DNA of 64,000 nt from an uncultured Eubacteriales bacterium (GTDB lineage Bacteria; Bacillota; Clostridia; Lachnospirales; Lachnospiraceae): contig CASFBK010000011.1 in the NCBI GenBank assembly GCA_949292785.1, positions 38,889 through 102,888 on the forward strand, in the 5' to 3' direction. The notes beneath the pieces are model-generated. The model searched no databases. It was given only the letters and a program-made list of their open reading frames with translations, and was not told the DNA's origin. The translations under genes were made by a program, and so were the position numbers. Below are positions 61,886 through 64,000 of this stretch, in pieces (positions within the stretch are counted from its first letter, which is position 1; each line of letters starts with the position of its first letter).

Positions 61886-62458
61886 ATGTCAGTAAATTTA
61901 GTAAAAGGACAAAAAATCAATTTATCCAAAGAAGTGTCCGGATTAAGCAAGGTAGTAGTAGGTCTTGGATGGGATGCAGCCAAGAAGGGATTATTTGGTC
62001 TGGGGCATGATATTGATTGTGATGCTTCCGCAATTATTTTAGGAGCGAAAGACAAATATCGTGGAGTTGTCTATTATGGCGATAGAAAGGCAGAAAGCGG
62101 CTGTGTTTATCACCATGGGGACAATTTGACAGGTGACGGTGATGGCGATGACGAGCAGATTACAGTTGACTTAAAGAAAATGCCAAGTTCTGTTGAAAAG
62201 ATTGTATTTGTAGTAAACATCTATGATTGTAAGGCAAGAAAGCAGGATTTTGGAATGATTGAAAATGCTTTTATCCGTCTGGTGGATGAAAAGGAGGGAA
62301 AAGAAATCTGCAGATATAATCTTTCAGAGAATTATCCCGGAAAAACAGCCATGGTCTTTGCAGAAGTGTATAAGAGAGATGGCGAATGGAAATTCAATGC
62401 AATCGGTCAGGGAACAGAAGACAAAAGTATTAGTGAGTTAGTAAGAAGATATAAATAG
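61886..62458 (+). CDS. terD: TerD-family protein (second copy, divergent)
   Basis: 190 residues from ATG 61886 with AAGGAGG upstream; a longer frame from 61787 lies inside the previous gene. The core GLGWDA, GDNLTGDGDGDDEQ and IYDCKARKQDFGMI is kept, but the DLDVSAFL region is replaced by a FGLGHDIDCDASAIIL variant. Copy two differs from its two neighbours. Confidence 0.92.
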   Translation: MSVNLVKGQKINLSKEVSGLSKVVVGLGWDAAKKGLFGLGHDIDCDASAIILGAKDKYRGVVYYGDRKAESGCVYHHGDNLTGDGDGDDEQITVDLKKMPSSVEKIVFVVNIYDCKARKQDFGMIENAFIRLVDEKEGKEICRYNLSENYPGKTAMVFAEVYKRDGEWKFNAIGQGTEDKSISELVRRYK

Positions 62459-62468
62459 GAGGATTCAT

Positions 62469-63050
62469 ATGTCAGTATCATTAAGTAAAGGACAGAGAGT
62501 AGATTTAACAAAAGGAAGACCGTCTTTAAAGAAAATTCTTGTAGGTCTTGGATGGGACATTAACCATTATGACGGAGAAGCAGGTTTTGACTTGGATGCA
62601 TCGGTATTTATGACAAAAGAAAATGGTAAGGTCGGAGCAGAAACAGATTTTATTTTTTATGGTAATCTTGCCCACAGCTCAAAGAGCGTAGTACATATGG
62701 GAGATAACAGAACGGGAGAAGGGGATGGAGATGATGAAGTAATCAAAATTAGGCTCGATAAGATTCCGGCAGATTATGAGACACTTGCTGTAACAGTTAC
62801 CATTTATGATGCAGAGAACAGACTTCAGAATTTTGGTATGGTCGGCAATGCTTACGTCCGCGTTGTGGATGAAGAAACCAGCGAGGAGCTTCTCAGATTT
62901 GATTTAAGTGAGAATTTCTCAACGGAAACGGCATTGGTTGTAGCAGAGATTTACAGACATAATGGAGAATGGAAATTTAAAGCTGTCGGAAGTGGATATA
63001 ACGGCGGGCTGAAAGCATTATGCAGTCAGTATGGTGTTGATGCAGAGTAG
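62469..63050 (+). CDS. terD: TerD-family protein (third copy)
   Basis: 193 residues, closest to copy one: GLGWDINHYDG, FDLDASVFM, GDNRTGEGDGDDE and IYDAENRLQNFGMV. TAGGAGGATTC precedes ATG. With copies one and two it is likely a calcium-binding scaffold set. Confidence 0.93.
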   Translation: MSVSLSKGQRVDLTKGRPSLKKILVGLGWDINHYDGEAGFDLDASVFMTKENGKVGAETDFIFYGNLAHSSKSVVHMGDNRTGEGDGDDEVIKIRLDKIPADYETLAVTVTIYDAENRLQNFGMVGNAYVRVVDEETSEELLRFDLSENFSTETALVVAEIYRHNGEWKFKAVGSGYNGGLKALCSQYGVDAE

Positions 63051-63059
63051 GAGGAGCTT

Positions 63060-63806
63060 ATGACAAATTTTATGTTTATCATAATTGTGGTAATCATTTT
63101 GATGGCATTGTTACTTTTCTGCACACCGTTTGGAAAACAGCTCCGCGTTAAGTTGCGAGGCAGAACGGACGAAGTCATGCGCCAGGATGCACAGACACCG
63201 GAAGGAGCAAGGGATTATTATAATGCTGCAATTAGAGAGAAAGAAGACTTTTATAATAAAGCATCTGTTACTTTTGCAGAAATTTCCGGAAAACTTGATA
63301 CAGCAGAGAAGGAGTTATATCAGGCGAATAAGGACATTATGAGGGTAACACAGCAGATTAACGCCTGCTTGGACGAGAATAAAGAAGACGAAGCCATGCA
63401 GTATGCTATAAAAAAATCAACATTGGAGAATAAAATCAACGTATTAAAAAATACTATTGAGGAAATGAAGGAAGCCCAGATTCACCAGAAAGGAATCCGT
63501 GAACAAGCTGCAGAAGAGCTGCAGAAGTTAAAAGAGGAAAAAGAACAGGTTCTTTTCCAGATGGAGGCTGACAGCCAGATTATTGAACTTCATCAGAGCA
63601 TGGATAATCTTAATACAAATAATGAGAGTGACAGGATGCTTGAGAGAGTTCGTGAGGGAGCAAGAAAGACAAGGGAACGTGCGGAAGGAAGCCGGATAGC
63701 TTATGATTCCAGTGCACAGGCACAAGACAGACGTCTGGAAGCAGCTGAAAGAGAAAGAAATGCAAGACAGATATTGGAAGAAATGAAAAGTCAAAGGAGA
63801 AAGTAA
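63060..63806 (+). CDS. Membrane-anchored coiled-coil protein (PspA/IM30-like)
   Basis: 248 residues: one N-terminal membrane segment (about 4-25), then an almost continuous coiled coil rich in E, K, Q and R. This resembles PspA/IM30 in helical character but is membrane-tethered. TAGGAGGAGC precedes ATG. The last base of its stop overlaps the next start (TAATG). Confidence 0.75.
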   Translation: MTNFMFIIIVVIILMALLLFCTPFGKQLRVKLRGRTDEVMRQDAQTPEGARDYYNAAIREKEDFYNKASVTFAEISGKLDTAEKELYQANKDIMRVTQQINACLDENKEDEAMQYAIKKSTLENKINVLKNTIEEMKEAQIHQKGIREQAAEELQKLKEEKEQVLFQMEADSQIIELHQSMDNLNTNNESDRMLERVREGARKTRERAEGSRIAYDSSAQAQDRRLEAAERERNARQILEEMKSQRRK

Positions 63807-63895
63807 TGATAGTATTGAATATTGGAGTATTTATTGTATGTCTTATTGGAGTTTTTCTTTTAGGGTACATTGCGGGAAAATGTAAGGGGAAATAA
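63806..63895 (+). CDS. 29-residue membrane microprotein
   Basis: Starts in the stop of the previous gene (TAATG), with AAAGGAGA upstream. It is one hydrophobic helix (IVLNIGVFIVCLIGVFLLGY) followed by GKCKGK. Overlap and ribosome site argue for real translation; function unknown, perhaps a partner of the coiled-coil protein. Confidence 0.6.
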   Translation: MIVLNIGVFIVCLIGVFLLGYIAGKCKGK

Positions 63896-63924
63896 TTGTT
63901 TTGGTCCTCTGTCAAGATTTAGTA

Positions 63925-63961
63925 CAAGTTAAAATGAGAAATTTCTCCCCGTTTTAACTTG
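63925..63961. repeat. Inverted repeat after the Ter module
   Basis: CAAGTTAAAA (63925-63934) and TTTTAACTTG (63952-63961) match perfectly, with GAGAAATTTCTC between. It could be a terminator without a T run or the end of an insertion sequence; 63962-64000 is too short to decide. Confidence 0.5.
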
Positions 63962-64000
63962 CCAAAAGCTCCGCTTCTCTGTGTGTCCTTTCATATATTC

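Noticed and set aside
1-64000. CRISPR arrays and rRNA genes
   Set aside because: No regularly spaced direct repeats with unique spacers and no rRNA-like stretches were seen.
48608-64000. Transposase or conjugation relaxase
   Set aside because: None of the visible genes carries DDE, HUH or MOB relaxase motifs; if present, they lie beyond the window.

Overview
The window reads as a chromosome segment of a low-to-mid GC Firmicute, most likely a gut Lachnospiraceae. Reasons: strong AGGAGG-type ribosome sites, sigma-A promoters, Firmicute gene order such as mltG-like/trmR/U32 peptidase and YtrA-type GntR/ABC, and families I associate with Lachnospiraceae (DUF5716/DUF5717-like, split MetH, DUF4474-like). 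The taxon is inferred from gene content only.

1-23.4 kb is mostly core housekeeping. It holds a tRNA wobble-uridine module (mltG-like, trmR, U32 peptidase), a lactonase, aroC, and tgt behind a leader of GC-rich palindromic repeats. yajC, a diguanylate cyclase, and methionine synthase in separate pieces follow (reactivation domain, metH, and metF about 7 kb further on). A P-type ATPase sits behind a clear yybP-ykoY (Mn2+) riboswitch with a terminator. Then come a phosphoesterase, a sigma-like protein, CBS and LysR proteins, a cation/proton antiporter, asparaginase and a ClC channel.

23.5-32.9 kb is a tightly packed unit: DUF975-like membrane protein, two-component system, and a complete Wadjet (JetABCD) anti-plasmid system. 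Stop-to-start gaps are short or overlapping throughout, so the sensor pair probably shares a transcript with the defence genes. jetD and the end of jetC are visibly more AT-rich than jetA. Downstream are hicAB with an iterated operator, an RRNPP-like regulator facing an 18-codon peptide gene, and a YtrA/ABC operon with a perfect operator palindrome.

38.3-48.1 kb carries two poorly characterised clusters. One is a four-gene unit (a 1179-residue protein, an Hsp70/actin-fold protein, a TPR protein, and a membrane coiled-coil protein). The other joins a VTC-type polyphosphate polymerase domain, DUF4956 and a repeat-tailed lipoprotein.

At about 48.59 kb a manganese-catalase/CotJC-type gene is cut, and a large SpoIVCA-like serine recombinase starts immediately at the cut. 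From there to the window end is one side of an integrated element. It carries divergent HTH regulators, small ORFs, an odd 100-nt tRNA-like gene, a probable type I toxin-antitoxin cassette between 27-bp inverted repeats, SSB, ParA and ParB. The parB gene contains three parS-like palindromes at a 39-bp period. The cargo is a P-type Ca2+-ATPase with three TerD proteins, a membrane coiled-coil protein and a 29-residue membrane microprotein. The element's other end and the 5' part of the catalase gene lie outside the window.
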